This document shows, piece by piece, positions 52,575-60,958 of a DNA stretch of 64,000 nt. A program made the translations under genes and the position numbers. The notes beneath the pieces are model-generated. The model searched no databases. It worked only from the letters and a program-made list of their open reading frames with translations, and was not told the origin of the DNA. The stretch comes from Paraburkholderia rhizosphaerae (lineage in GTDB: Bacteria; Pseudomonadota; Gammaproteobacteria; Burkholderiales; Burkholderiaceae): NCBI RefSeq assembly GCF_004366595.1, contig NZ_SORE01000015.1:62001-126000 (forward strand), read 5' to 3'. Numbering within the stretch: the first letter of the stretch is position 1; each line of letters opens with the position of its first letter.

Positions 52575-54251
52575 TCAAAGAATGACCCGCCGGAAGTCGC
52601 CGAGGATCGCACTGAGATACGCGTTAAAGCGCGCCGCTTCCGCGCCGTCGATCACCCGGTGGTCATACGACAGCGACAACGGCAGCGTCAGACGCGGCAC
52701 AAACTGCTTGCCGTCCCAGACCGGTTTCATCGCACTGCGCGACAGGCCGAGAATCGCGACTTCAGGCGCATTGATGATCGGCGTGAACGTCGTGCCGCCG
52801 ATGCCGCCCAGCGACGAAATCGAGAACGAGCCGCCCTGCATCTGCTCGGGCTTGAGCTTGCCGTCGCGCGCGAGCTTCGACAGCTCGGCCATTTCCTTCG
52901 CGATATCGACAAGACCCTTCTTGTCCGCATCGCGGATCACCGGCACGACAAGGCCGTGCGGCGTATCGGCGGCAAAACCGATATGGAAATACTGCTTGTA
53001 GACGAGGTTATCGCCGTCGAGGCTCGTATTGAACGTCGGGAATTTCTTCAACGCGGCGACCACGGCCTTGATCACGAATGCGAGCATCGTGAACTTCACG
53101 CCGGCCTTCTCGTGCTCCTTGTTCAGTTGCACGCGCAATGCTTCGAGATCCGTAATGTCCGCTTCGTCGTTGTTCGTGACGTGCGGAATCATCACCCAGT
53201 TGCGATGCAGGTTCGCGCCCGAGATCTTCTTGATGCGCGACAGCGGTTTCGGGTCGATCGGACCGAACTTCGTAAAGTCGATCTTCGGCCACGGCAGCAG
53301 ATTCAGCTCGCCGCCGCCCGCCGGTGCGCCCGCGGCCGCGGCCGGCGCCGCGCGCTGGCCAGTCATGACGCCCTTCACGAACGCGGTCACGTCATCCTGC
53401 GTGATGCGTCCTTTCGGACCGCTGCCTTGCACGCGCGATACGTCGACGCCCAGCTCACGCGCAAACTTGCGCACCGACGGCGACGCATGGCTTGGCTTGT
53501 ACGCGCCGCCTTCGCCGGCGGGAATCACCGGCGCCTGCGCGAGCGCGGATGGCGCCGCGGCCGGCGCGGGGGCCGGCTTTTGTGGCGCGTCGGACGGCTC
53601 TTCAGCCGCCTGCTTCGGCGCCGCGGCAGCCGCTGCCGGCGCAGCGGCCCCGCCCGCGCCTTCGATCAGCACGATCACGGTGCCTTCGGACACCGTGTCG
53701 CCGACCTTCACCTTCAGTTCCTTGACGACGCCCGCGGCCGGGCTCGGCACATCCATCGTCGCCTTGTCGGATTCGAGCGTGATTAGCGACTGCTCTTTCT
53801 CGACACGATCGCCAACCTTCACCGCGATCTCGATGACCGGCACGTCCTTGTAGTCGCCGATGTCCGGCACCTTCACTTCCTGCACACCGCCACCGCCAGC
53901 GGCAGCCGCCGCCGGGGCCGCCTGTGCCGCGGATGCCGCGGCGGCCGGCTGCGCGGCGCCGTTAGCCGGCGCGGGCTTCGACGCAGCCGGCGCGGGCGCG
54001 GCAGCCGCGCCTTCCCCTTCGAGCAGAATGATCAGCGTGCCTTCCGACACCGAATCGCCGACCTTCACCTTCAGTTCCTTAACCTTGCCCGACACCGGGC
54101 TCGGCACATCCATCGTCGCCTTATCGGATTCCAGCGTAACTAGCGACTGCTCTTTCTCGACGGTATCACCCGCCTTCACCAGCACCTCGATTACAGGAAC
54201 GTCCTTGTAATCGCCGATGTCCGGCACCTTGACTTCGATCGCTTGGCTCAT
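52575..54251 (-). CDS. aceF: Dihydrolipoamide acetyltransferase (E2 of pyruvate dehydrogenase)
   Basis: 558 residues. Two lipoyl domains, each with ESDKATMDVPSP (residues about 35-50 and 155-170), joined by alanine-rich swinging linkers, then a peripheral-subunit binding region (SHASPSVRKFARELGVDVSR) near residue 255, then the acetyltransferase core ending with SYDHRVIDGAEAARF, whose His is catalytic. It transfers acetyl groups to CoA and forms the PDH core. The gene sits 81 bases after aceE. Confidence 0.97.
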   Translation of the reverse strand: MSQAIEVKVPDIGDYKDVPVIEVLVKAGDTVEKEQSLVTLESDKATMDVPSPVSGKVKELKVKVGDSVSEGTLIILLEGEGAAAAPAPAASKPAPANGAAQPAAAASAAQAAPAAAAAGGGGVQEVKVPDIGDYKDVPVIEIAVKVGDRVEKEQSLITLESDKATMDVPSPAAGVVKELKVKVGDTVSEGTVIVLIEGAGGAAAPAAAAAAPKQAAEEPSDAPQKPAPAPAAAPSALAQAPVIPAGEGGAYKPSHASPSVRKFARELGVDVSRVQGSGPKGRITQDDVTAFVKGVMTGQRAAPAAAAGAPAGGGELNLLPWPKIDFTKFGPIDPKPLSRIKKISGANLHRNWVMIPHVTNNDEADITDLEALRVQLNKEHEKAGVKFTMLAFVIKAVVAALKKFPTFNTSLDGDNLVYKQYFHIGFAADTPHGLVVPVIRDADKKGLVDIAKEMAELSKLARDGKLKPEQMQGGSFSISSLGGIGGTTFTPIINAPEVAILGLSRSAMKPVWDGKQFVPRLTLPLSLSYDHRVIDGAEAARFNAYLSAILGDFRRVIL

Positions 54252-54332
54252 TTGTTTTCTGTCTCCAGGGCCGAGCGCACTCCGCCGACATCGAGAACGG
54301 AGTGCGCGCGGCGTCGCCCGGGGGGCGACGAG

Positions 54333-57032
54333 TTAGACGGTCATCGGGTTGGGTTTGGACGGGTCGAGGTTGTACTTCTTCAGCGCGTCGGCCACGACCT
54401 TGCGCTCAATCGTACCCTCATCGGCCAGCGCATTCAGCGCAGCCACGGTGACCCAGTAGCGGTCGACTTCGAAGAAGTGACGCAGCTGTTCGCGCGTATC
54501 CGAACGGCCGAAGCCGTCGGTGCCCAGCACGACGAAGCGCTGCGGCACGAATGCGCGGATCTGCTCGGTCAGCGCGCGCACGTAGTCGGTCGACGCGATC
54601 ACCGGACCCTTTGCATCCTTCAGCAGCTTCTCGACGTGCGAGACCTTCTTCTCTTCGGTCGGATGCAGCAGGTTCCAGCGCTGCACTTCGTGACCTTCGC
54701 GCGCGAGTTCGGTGAAGCTCGGCACGCTCCAGAGATCGGCGGCGACGCCCCAGTCGTTCTTCAGCAGGTCCGCCGCGGCAATCACTTCGTTGAAGATCGT
54801 GCCCGCGCCCATCAGCTGCACGCGCGGCGCCTTGGCATCAGCCTCGGCCTTACGGAACGAGTACATGCCCTTGATGATGTCCTTCGCTACGTGTTCGCCC
54901 TGCGGAATCGCCGGGTGTTCGTAGTTTTCGTTCATCACCGTCAGGTAATAGAACACGTCCTCCTGCTCCTGCACCATGCGGCGCAGGCCGTCCTGGATGA
55001 TCACCGCGAGTTCGTAGCCGAACGTCGGGTCGTAGTTGATGCAGTTCGGAATGGACGATGCCCACAGCAGCGAGTGGCCGTCTTCGTGCTGCAGGCCCTC
55101 GCCGTTCAGCGTCGTGCGGCCCGCGGTGCCGCCGAGCAGGAAGCCGCGCGAGCGCATGTCGCCCGCTGCCCATGCGAGGTCGCCGACACGCTGGAACCCG
55201 AACATCGAATAGTAGATGTAGAACGGGATCATGATCTCGTTGTGCGTCGAGTACGACGTCGCCGCAGCGATCCAGTCCGACATGCCGCCGGCCTCGTTGA
55301 TGCCTTCCTGCAGGATCTGGCCGGTTTCCGATTCCTTGTAGAACATCAGCTGGTCGGAGTCTTCCGGCACGTACTTCTGGCCGTCCTGATTCCAGATACC
55401 GATCTGGCGGAACAGGCCTTCCATGCCGAACGTGCGCGACTCGTCCGGCACGATCGGCACCACCCGTTTGCCGAGCGCCTTGTCCTTCAGCAGGATGTTC
55501 AGAATGCGCACGAACGCCATCGTCGTCGAAATCTCGCGGCCTTCGCCGGTGCCCTTCAGCAGCGGCTCGAACGCAGCGAGTTCCGGCACCGGCAGCGATT
55601 GCGCCTTCTGCCGGCGCGCCGGCAGATAGCCGCCCAGCTCCTGACGGCGGGCACGCATGTATTCGAGTTCCTTCGAGCCTTCTTCGAACTTCAGATACGG
55701 CACGTGCACGATGTCGTCGTCGGAGATCGGCAGACGGAACTGGTCGCGGAACTTCTTCAGCGCCTCGACCTGCATCTTCTTCTGCTGGTGCGTGATGTTC
55801 ATCGCCTGACCGGCTTCGCCCATCCCGTAGCCCTTGATCGTCTTCGCGAGGATCACGGTCGGCTGGCCCTTCGTTTCGGTCGCCGCCTTGTAGGCCGCGA
55901 AGATCTTGTGCGGATCGTGGCCGCCGCGGTTCAGGTTCCACACTTCGTCATCGGACCAGTCGGCGACCAGCGCCTTCAGTTCCGGCGTATTGAAGAAGTG
56001 CTCGCGCACAAACGCGCCCGACTCCGACTTGTACGTCTGATATTCGCCGTCGACGACTTCCATCATCCGGCGCATCAGCGCGCCCGACTTGTCGCGCGCG
56101 AACAGCGCGTCCCAGCGGCTACCCCAGATCACCTTGATGACGTTCCAGCCGGCGCCGCGGAATTCGCTTTCGAGTTCCTGGATGATCTTGCCGTTGCCGC
56201 GCACCGGGCCGTCCAGACGCTGCAGGTTGCAGTTGATCACGAACACGAGGTTGTCGAGGCGCTCGCGGCCGGCCATGCCGATCGCGCCGAGCGATTCCGG
56301 TTCATCGGTTTCGCCGTCGCCGAGGAACGCCCACACCTTGCGGCCCTCGGTCTTCGCGATGCCGCGCGCCTGCAGATACTTCATAAAGCGCGCCTGATAG
56401 ATCGCCATGATCGGGCCAAGACCCATCGACACCGTCGGGAACTGCCAGAAGTCCGGCATCAGCCACGGGTGCGGATACGACGAGATACCCTGGCCGCCCA
56501 CTTCCTGGCGGAAGTTGTCGACCTGCTGGTCCGACAACCGGCCTAGCAGGAACGCGCGCGAGTAGACGCCCGGCGACGAGTGGCCTTGCACGAACACAAG
56601 GTCGCCGCCATGGTCGGCGGAGGGCGCATGCCAGAAATGGTTGAAGCCGACGTCATACAGCGTCGCCGCCGAAGCGAACGAAGCAATATGGCCGCCGACA
56701 TTGGTGTCCTTGCCCGCGCGCAGCACCATCGCCATCGCGTTCCAGCGGGTGTACGAGCGGATACGGTGTTCGATGTCCTGGTCGCCGGGAATCTTCGCCT
56801 GATTCGCGACCGGGATCGTGTTGATGTACGGGGTGTTCGCGGAAAACGGCAGATGTTCGCCGTGCACACGGGCGAACTCGATCTGCTTTTCGATCAGATA
56901 GTGAGCACGGTTCGGGCCCACAGCAGAAATCACGCCATCCAGCGCTTCGAGCCATTCAGCCGTTTCTTGCGGATCGCTATCGTCTTGCGACGCAGCGACG
57001 TACTTCAGGACTTCGTCAGGTACAGCGGACAT
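54333..57032 (-). CDS. aceE: Pyruvate dehydrogenase E1 component (homodimeric)
   Basis: 899 residues, ThDP-dependent decarboxylase, homodimeric AceE type. The ThDP/Mg motif GDGE...N begins AFLGDGETDEPESLGAIGMA and ends with NCNLQRLDGPVRGNGK. The start is MSAVPDEVLKYVAASQDD. It makes acetyl groups for aceF and so supplies acetyl-CoA for the TCA cycle and PHA. Above its start lie a long inverted repeat and a candidate promoter; it is transcribed away from the divergent sensor kinase. Confidence 0.98.
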   Translation of the reverse strand: MSAVPDEVLKYVAASQDDSDPQETAEWLEALDGVISAVGPNRAHYLIEKQIEFARVHGEHLPFSANTPYINTIPVANQAKIPGDQDIEHRIRSYTRWNAMAMVLRAGKDTNVGGHIASFASAATLYDVGFNHFWHAPSADHGGDLVFVQGHSSPGVYSRAFLLGRLSDQQVDNFRQEVGGQGISSYPHPWLMPDFWQFPTVSMGLGPIMAIYQARFMKYLQARGIAKTEGRKVWAFLGDGETDEPESLGAIGMAGRERLDNLVFVINCNLQRLDGPVRGNGKIIQELESEFRGAGWNVIKVIWGSRWDALFARDKSGALMRRMMEVVDGEYQTYKSESGAFVREHFFNTPELKALVADWSDDEVWNLNRGGHDPHKIFAAYKAATETKGQPTVILAKTIKGYGMGEAGQAMNITHQQKKMQVEALKKFRDQFRLPISDDDIVHVPYLKFEEGSKELEYMRARRQELGGYLPARRQKAQSLPVPELAAFEPLLKGTGEGREISTTMAFVRILNILLKDKALGKRVVPIVPDESRTFGMEGLFRQIGIWNQDGQKYVPEDSDQLMFYKESETGQILQEGINEAGGMSDWIAAATSYSTHNEIMIPFYIYYSMFGFQRVGDLAWAAGDMRSRGFLLGGTAGRTTLNGEGLQHEDGHSLLWASSIPNCINYDPTFGYELAVIIQDGLRRMVQEQEDVFYYLTVMNENYEHPAIPQGEHVAKDIIKGMYSFRKAEADAKAPRVQLMGAGTIFNEVIAAADLLKNDWGVAADLWSVPSFTELAREGHEVQRWNLLHPTEEKKVSHVEKLLKDAKGPVIASTDYVRALTEQIRAFVPQRFVVLGTDGFGRSDTREQLRHFFEVDRYWVTVAALNALADEGTIERKVVADALKKYNLDPSKPNPMTV

Positions 57033-57107
57033 GCTCGTCTCCTGGATATAGAGGAACGCTCGTGAACGGACGACGCGGACGAAGCACGACCGCGGCAGTT
57101 TCGGCCG

Positions 57108-57136
57108 ATTTTAATGATGCCCCCGACGTCCGCGCA
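57108..57136 (-). promoter_or_regulatory. aceE: Candidate aceE promoter
   Basis: On the minus strand TTGCGC and TAAAAT (57113-57108) are separated by about 18 bases. The left arm of the large inverted repeat overlaps the -35. The leader to the ATG is about 70 bases. Moderate support only. Confidence 0.45.
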
Positions 57137-57195
57137 ACAAAATTTTCGAATTGCGAGATGCTTTCTCACAATGCGAAAAATTGTTGCGGCGCACC
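57131..57195. promoter_or_regulatory. Long inverted repeat between aceE and sensor kinase, with phaP-like operator half
   Basis: The left arm (CGCAACAAAATTTTCG then AATTGCGAGA, 57133-57158) and right arm (TCTCACAATG then CGAAAAATTGTTGCG, 57164-57188) pair over about 25 positions with one indel and two mismatches, around TGCTT. The right outer part reads TTGTTGCGGCGCAC, differing by one base from the phaP site TTGTTGCGACGCAC. This is either an operator cluster or a strong leader hairpin. Confidence 0.75.
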
Positions 57196-57293
57196 CTGGT
57201 TTGACTGCCTATCTGCTGATACGCCGAGTAGTTTGCTCCTGTTAATGTGAGTTTCGCCGCTTTTCTGCGCGATTTCGTGCGGACCTGCTGCGC

Positions 57294-57299
57294 TACAAT
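57294..57299 (+). promoter_or_regulatory. -10 element seven bases before the kinase ATG
   Basis: CGCTACAATGCGACCCATG: TACAAT is followed by the start codon at 57307 after seven bases, without a ribosome binding site. This suggests a leaderless transcript for the kinase gene. Confidence 0.5.
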
Positions 57300-57306
57300 G
57301 CGACCC

Positions 57307-59823
57307 ATGTTGACCGATCGGCTTTTCGCACGCTCGGCGCGACCGTCCGGTTCGCCGGCGGATACGTCGCCGTCCCGCTGGCACCATGGACCATGGTGGT
57401 CGAATTCCTATTTGCTGACACCGCTGCTGTCCATTCTGGTGTTCCTTGTCGTGATGAGCCTCATTTTGTGGAGTCTCAACCGGCGCGAGCAGCAGCAGCA
57501 GGAAGACACGCTGTACCGCAACGTCGCGTGGGCGCAGCAGCAGATCCGCTTGTCCATGACAGGCGCGCAGGAGCAGATCCAGGCGCTCGCCCGCGATCTG
57601 GTCACGGGCCGCGCGGACCCGAAATCCTTCCAGGTTTCGACCACCGACATCATGCAGGGGCATCCCGAGATCCTCTACATGAACTGGTACACGTCCGAGC
57701 TACAGCCGCGCTGGCCGAATACGCCGCTGCCGGTGCTCGGCCAGCGCCTCGCAAAACCCAATGACCAGCAGATGGACGAGGCGCTGAAGGCCGCGTTCGC
57801 CGAAGCCCGCACCACCCGCCGGCAAGTGTATTCGCCGGTCCTCTACGACGATCTCGGCAACGGCTTTATCACGCTGCAAACGCCGGTCTATCGCGATCGC
57901 GAGTTCCTCGGCAACATCGCCGCGGTGTTCTCGATCGAAGGGATGCTCAAGCGCGACATCCCGCCGGAGCTTTCCGCGAAGTACAAGATCTCGATCGTCG
58001 ATATCAACAACCGCGAACTCGCGACCACGTCGACGCGTCCGCGCCTGCCGCGCGACGCGTTCTACGATCTGCCGCTCGATCCGCCTGGCCAGGGCATCTC
58101 GGTGCGCGTCTATGCGTATCCGCAGATGACCAACTTCACGAACAACACGCTCGTGTGGCTGGTCGCGGGCCTGTCGTGCTTCGTGCTGTGGAGTCTGTGG
58201 AGCTTGTGGAAGCACACGCGGCAGCGCTTCGAGGCGCAGCAGGCGCTGTATGCGGAAGCGTTCTTCCGGCGCGCGATGGAAAACTCGGTGCTGATCGGCA
58301 TGCGCGTGCTCGATATGCACGGCCGCATTACGCACGTGAACCCGGCGTTCTGCCGGATGACCGGCTGGGACGAAATCGACCTGGTCGGCAAGACCGCGCC
58401 GTTCCCGTACTGGCCGCGCGACTCGTATCCGGAAATGCAGCGTCAGCTCGATATGACGCTGCGCGGCAAGGCCCCGTCGTCCGGTTTCGAGCTGCGCGTG
58501 CGGCGCAAGGACGGTTCGCTGTTTCATGCACGGCTGTATGTATCGCCGCTGATCGACAGCTCGGGGCGTCAGACCGGCTGGATGTCGTCGATGACCGACA
58601 TCACCGAACCGAAGCGCGCGCGCGAAGAGCTTGCCGCCGCGCACGAACGCTTCACCACGGTGCTCGAAAGTCTCGATGCGGCCGTGTCGGTGCTCGCGGC
58701 CGACGAAGCCGAACTGCTGTTCGCGAACCGCTACTACCGGCACCTGTTCGGCATCCGGCCGGACGGCCACCTCGAACTGGCGGGCAGCGGCGGCTTCGAC
58801 AGTTCGCAGGCGTCATCCGATTCGATCGACATGGTCGACACCTACGCCGGTCTGCCCGCCGCCGCGCTGACCGAAAGCACGGCGGACGCGCAGGAAGTGT
58901 ATGTGCAAAGCATACAAAAATGGTTCGAAGTGCGGCGCCAGTATATCCAGTGGGTCGACGGCCACCTTGCGCAGATGCAGATCGCAACCGACATCACGAC
59001 CCGCAAGCAGGCGCAGGAGCTCGCGCGCCAGCAAGACGAGAAATTGCAGTTCACGAGCCGCCTGATGACGATGGGCGAAATGGCGTCGTCGCTCGCTCAC
59101 GAACTGAACCAGCCGCTCGCCGCGATCAATAACTATTGCTCTGGCGCGGTTGCGCTGGTTAAATCTGGGCGAACAACGCCCGACAACTTGCTGCCGGTAC
59201 TCGAAAAGACCGCGCAACAGGCGGTGCGGGCCGGCATGATCATCAAGCGGATCCGTGAATTCGTGAAACGCAGCGAACCGAAACGCCAGGCGACCCGCGT
59301 CGCCGATATCGTCGCGGATGCGGTTGGGCTTGCGGAAATCGAAGCCCGCAAACGCCGCATTCGCATCGTTACCGATATCCGCTCGCGGTTGCCCGTCATT
59401 TATGTCGATCCGGTGCTGATCGAGCAGGTGCTCGTGAACCTGCTGAAAAACGCGGCCGAGGCGATGCACGACGCACGGCCCGATGCGGTCGACCCGGTGA
59501 TTCGCGTCGTCGCGCGGCTCGAGGCGGGTAATGTGCGCATCAGCGTGGTCGACCAGGGCCCGGGCGTCGACGAAGCGACCGCCGAGCATCTGTTCGAACC
59601 GTTTTACAGCACCAAGTCGGACGGCATGGGCATGGGCCTCAATATTTGCCGGTCGATTATCGAATCTCACCGCGGCCGCCTGTGGGTGCTGAATAACGTC
59701 GAAGCGGACGGCCACATTACCGGTGCCACTTTTCACTGCAGTCTGCCCATCGGCGAACCCGACGGCCCGAGCAACGGCGGGCACGAGGCGCCGACACCAC
59801 AAACCGTTACGGGAGAGCTATGA
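57307..59823 (+). CDS. Membrane PAS-domain sensor histidine kinase (FixL/DctB-like)
   Basis: 838 residues from ATG 57307. Two membrane helices (about residues 35-57 and 281-302) enclose a periplasmic sensor of about 220 residues. Then a PAS domain (AMENSVLIGMRVLDMHG with NPAFCRMTGW), a second PAS, and the kinase core: H-box SSLAHELNQPLAAINN (His about 598), N-box VNLLKNAAEAM, G1 DQGPGVD and G2 GMGMGLNICRS. The signal is unknown. The stop overlaps the response regulator start by four bases. A sensor of this kind beside pyruvate dehydrogenase may control it, but that is inferred. Confidence 0.93.
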   Translation: MLTDRLFARSARPSGSPADTSPSRWHHGPWWSNSYLLTPLLSILVFLVVMSLILWSLNRREQQQQEDTLYRNVAWAQQQIRLSMTGAQEQIQALARDLVTGRADPKSFQVSTTDIMQGHPEILYMNWYTSELQPRWPNTPLPVLGQRLAKPNDQQMDEALKAAFAEARTTRRQVYSPVLYDDLGNGFITLQTPVYRDREFLGNIAAVFSIEGMLKRDIPPELSAKYKISIVDINNRELATTSTRPRLPRDAFYDLPLDPPGQGISVRVYAYPQMTNFTNNTLVWLVAGLSCFVLWSLWSLWKHTRQRFEAQQALYAEAFFRRAMENSVLIGMRVLDMHGRITHVNPAFCRMTGWDEIDLVGKTAPFPYWPRDSYPEMQRQLDMTLRGKAPSSGFELRVRRKDGSLFHARLYVSPLIDSSGRQTGWMSSMTDITEPKRAREELAAAHERFTTVLESLDAAVSVLAADEAELLFANRYYRHLFGIRPDGHLELAGSGGFDSSQASSDSIDMVDTYAGLPAAALTESTADAQEVYVQSIQKWFEVRRQYIQWVDGHLAQMQIATDITTRKQAQELARQQDEKLQFTSRLMTMGEMASSLAHELNQPLAAINNYCSGAVALVKSGRTTPDNLLPVLEKTAQQAVRAGMIIKRIREFVKRSEPKRQATRVADIVADAVGLAEIEARKRRIRIVTDIRSRLPVIYVDPVLIEQVLVNLLKNAAEAMHDARPDAVDPVIRVVARLEAGNVRISVVDQGPGVDEATAEHLFEPFYSTKSDGMGMGLNICRSIIESHRGRLWVLNNVEADGHITGATFHCSLPIGEPDGPSNGGHEAPTPQTVTGEL

Positions 59824-60464
59824 ACACCCCAGTCACCACACAGGAAACCGTGTTTGTCGTCGACGACGACGAGGCGGTGCGAGACTCGCTGCGCTGGCTG
59901 CTGGAAGCGAACGGTTATCGCGTGCAATGCTTCTCCAGCGCCGAGCAGTTTATCGAAGCGTGGCAGCCGCACCAGCACCCCGGGCAGATCGCGTGTCTGA
60001 TTCTCGACGTGCGGATGTCCGGCATGAGCGGGCTCGAATTGCAGGAGCGGCTGATCGCTGACAACGCGTCGCTGCCGATCATCTTCGTCACCGGCCACGG
60101 CGACGTGCCGATGGCAGTCTCGACGATGAAAAAAGGCGCGATGGATTTCATCGAGAAGCCGTTCGACGAAGCGGAATTGCGCAAGCTGGTCGAGCGGATG
60201 CTCGATAAGGCACGCAGCGAAAGCACCAGCGTGCAGCAACAGCGCGCGGCCGCCGAGCGTCTGGGCAAGCTCACCGCGCGCGAGCATCAGGTGCTCGAGC
60301 GGATCATCGCGGGTCGCCTGAACAAGCAGATCGCCGACGACCTCGGCATCAGCATCAAGACAGTCGAAGCGCACCGCGCGAACATCATGGAAAAGCTCAA
60401 TGTGAATACCGTCGCGGATCTGCTGCGACTGGCGCTGTCGAACAAGCCTCAGCAGGCGCAGTAA
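59820..60464 (+). CDS. FixJ/NarL-type response regulator
   Basis: 214 residues. Receiver domain with phosphoacceptor Asp63 in CLILDVRMSGMSG, acidic pocket VFVVDDDEAV and conserved lysine in FIEKPFDEAE. The C-terminal LuxR/FixJ HTH reads LTAREHQVLERIIAGRLNKQ, then IADDLGISIKTVEAH. It pairs with the upstream kinase (ATGA overlap). Its targets are unknown; nearest candidates are aceE-aceF-lpdA and phaP. Confidence 0.95.
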   Translation: MNTPVTTQETVFVVDDDEAVRDSLRWLLEANGYRVQCFSSAEQFIEAWQPHQHPGQIACLILDVRMSGMSGLELQERLIADNASLPIIFVTGHGDVPMAVSTMKKGAMDFIEKPFDEAELRKLVERMLDKARSESTSVQQQRAAAERLGKLTAREHQVLERIIAGRLNKQIADDLGISIKTVEAHRANIMEKLNVNTVADLLRLALSNKPQQAQ

Positions 60465-60501
60465 CGCGTCGGCTGCAGCGCTTCATCCTTTGCTTCATCG
60501 A

Positions 60502-60528
60502 AAGCGGGCCATGGCCCGCTTTTTTCTT
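60502..60528 (+). terminator. Intrinsic terminator after the kinase/regulator operon
   Basis: Perfect stem AAGCGGGC-CATG-GCCCGCTT followed by TTTTTC. Confidence 0.92.
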
Positions 60529-60958
60529 TTTCACAGCGCGTTTTCAATTCATTAGCTATCCAAACATAGCGTGCACCCGATTCGTTTTTTAACGAATGCA
60601 CGATGGATATCGTCGTTGCGATTTCAACACGGCCTTGAATAAAACGGCAGAAGCGTAAAACTTGGTGCCGTTGATTGACAGTCCTGCCTTTGCCCCCTAA
60701 TTTGAAGTATTCCATTCGTGCTCAGGAATGCATCATGATTGACCGGCGCTACGCCGCAGTCCATTGCAGCTCGACAGAAACATCAACGACAACCGCGCTG
60801 ACGCGTCGCCTGCCACTTTTTCGCGCCCTGCTTCATCCGCTTTCCGGATTACTTCCTGGGCCGCTTTTTCTTCGTCATTTTTGTCCGGATTTTTGTCTGC
60901 TTTTTAGTCGTCTTTCTGATCCGCTAGCCGCTGATCACGCAGCAAGGAGGACATGAAC
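60529..60958. other. Intergenic region upstream of DUF3300 gene
   Basis: About 430 bases without a gene. Near its right end AAGGAGG precedes the DUF3300 start. A 93-residue frame (from 60675) and its 60735 ATG give a low-complexity peptide with no family signature; I treat it as noise. No strong promoter was recognised, though TTGACAGTC occurs at 60675. Confidence 0.5.

Noticed and set aside
54243..56546. 767-residue plus-strand frame across aceE
   Set aside because: Antisense to aceE; composition of a shadow frame, no family motifs.
60735..60956. Small frame upstream of the DUF3300 gene
   Set aside because: Low-complexity peptide without a family; its start has no convincing ribosome binding site.
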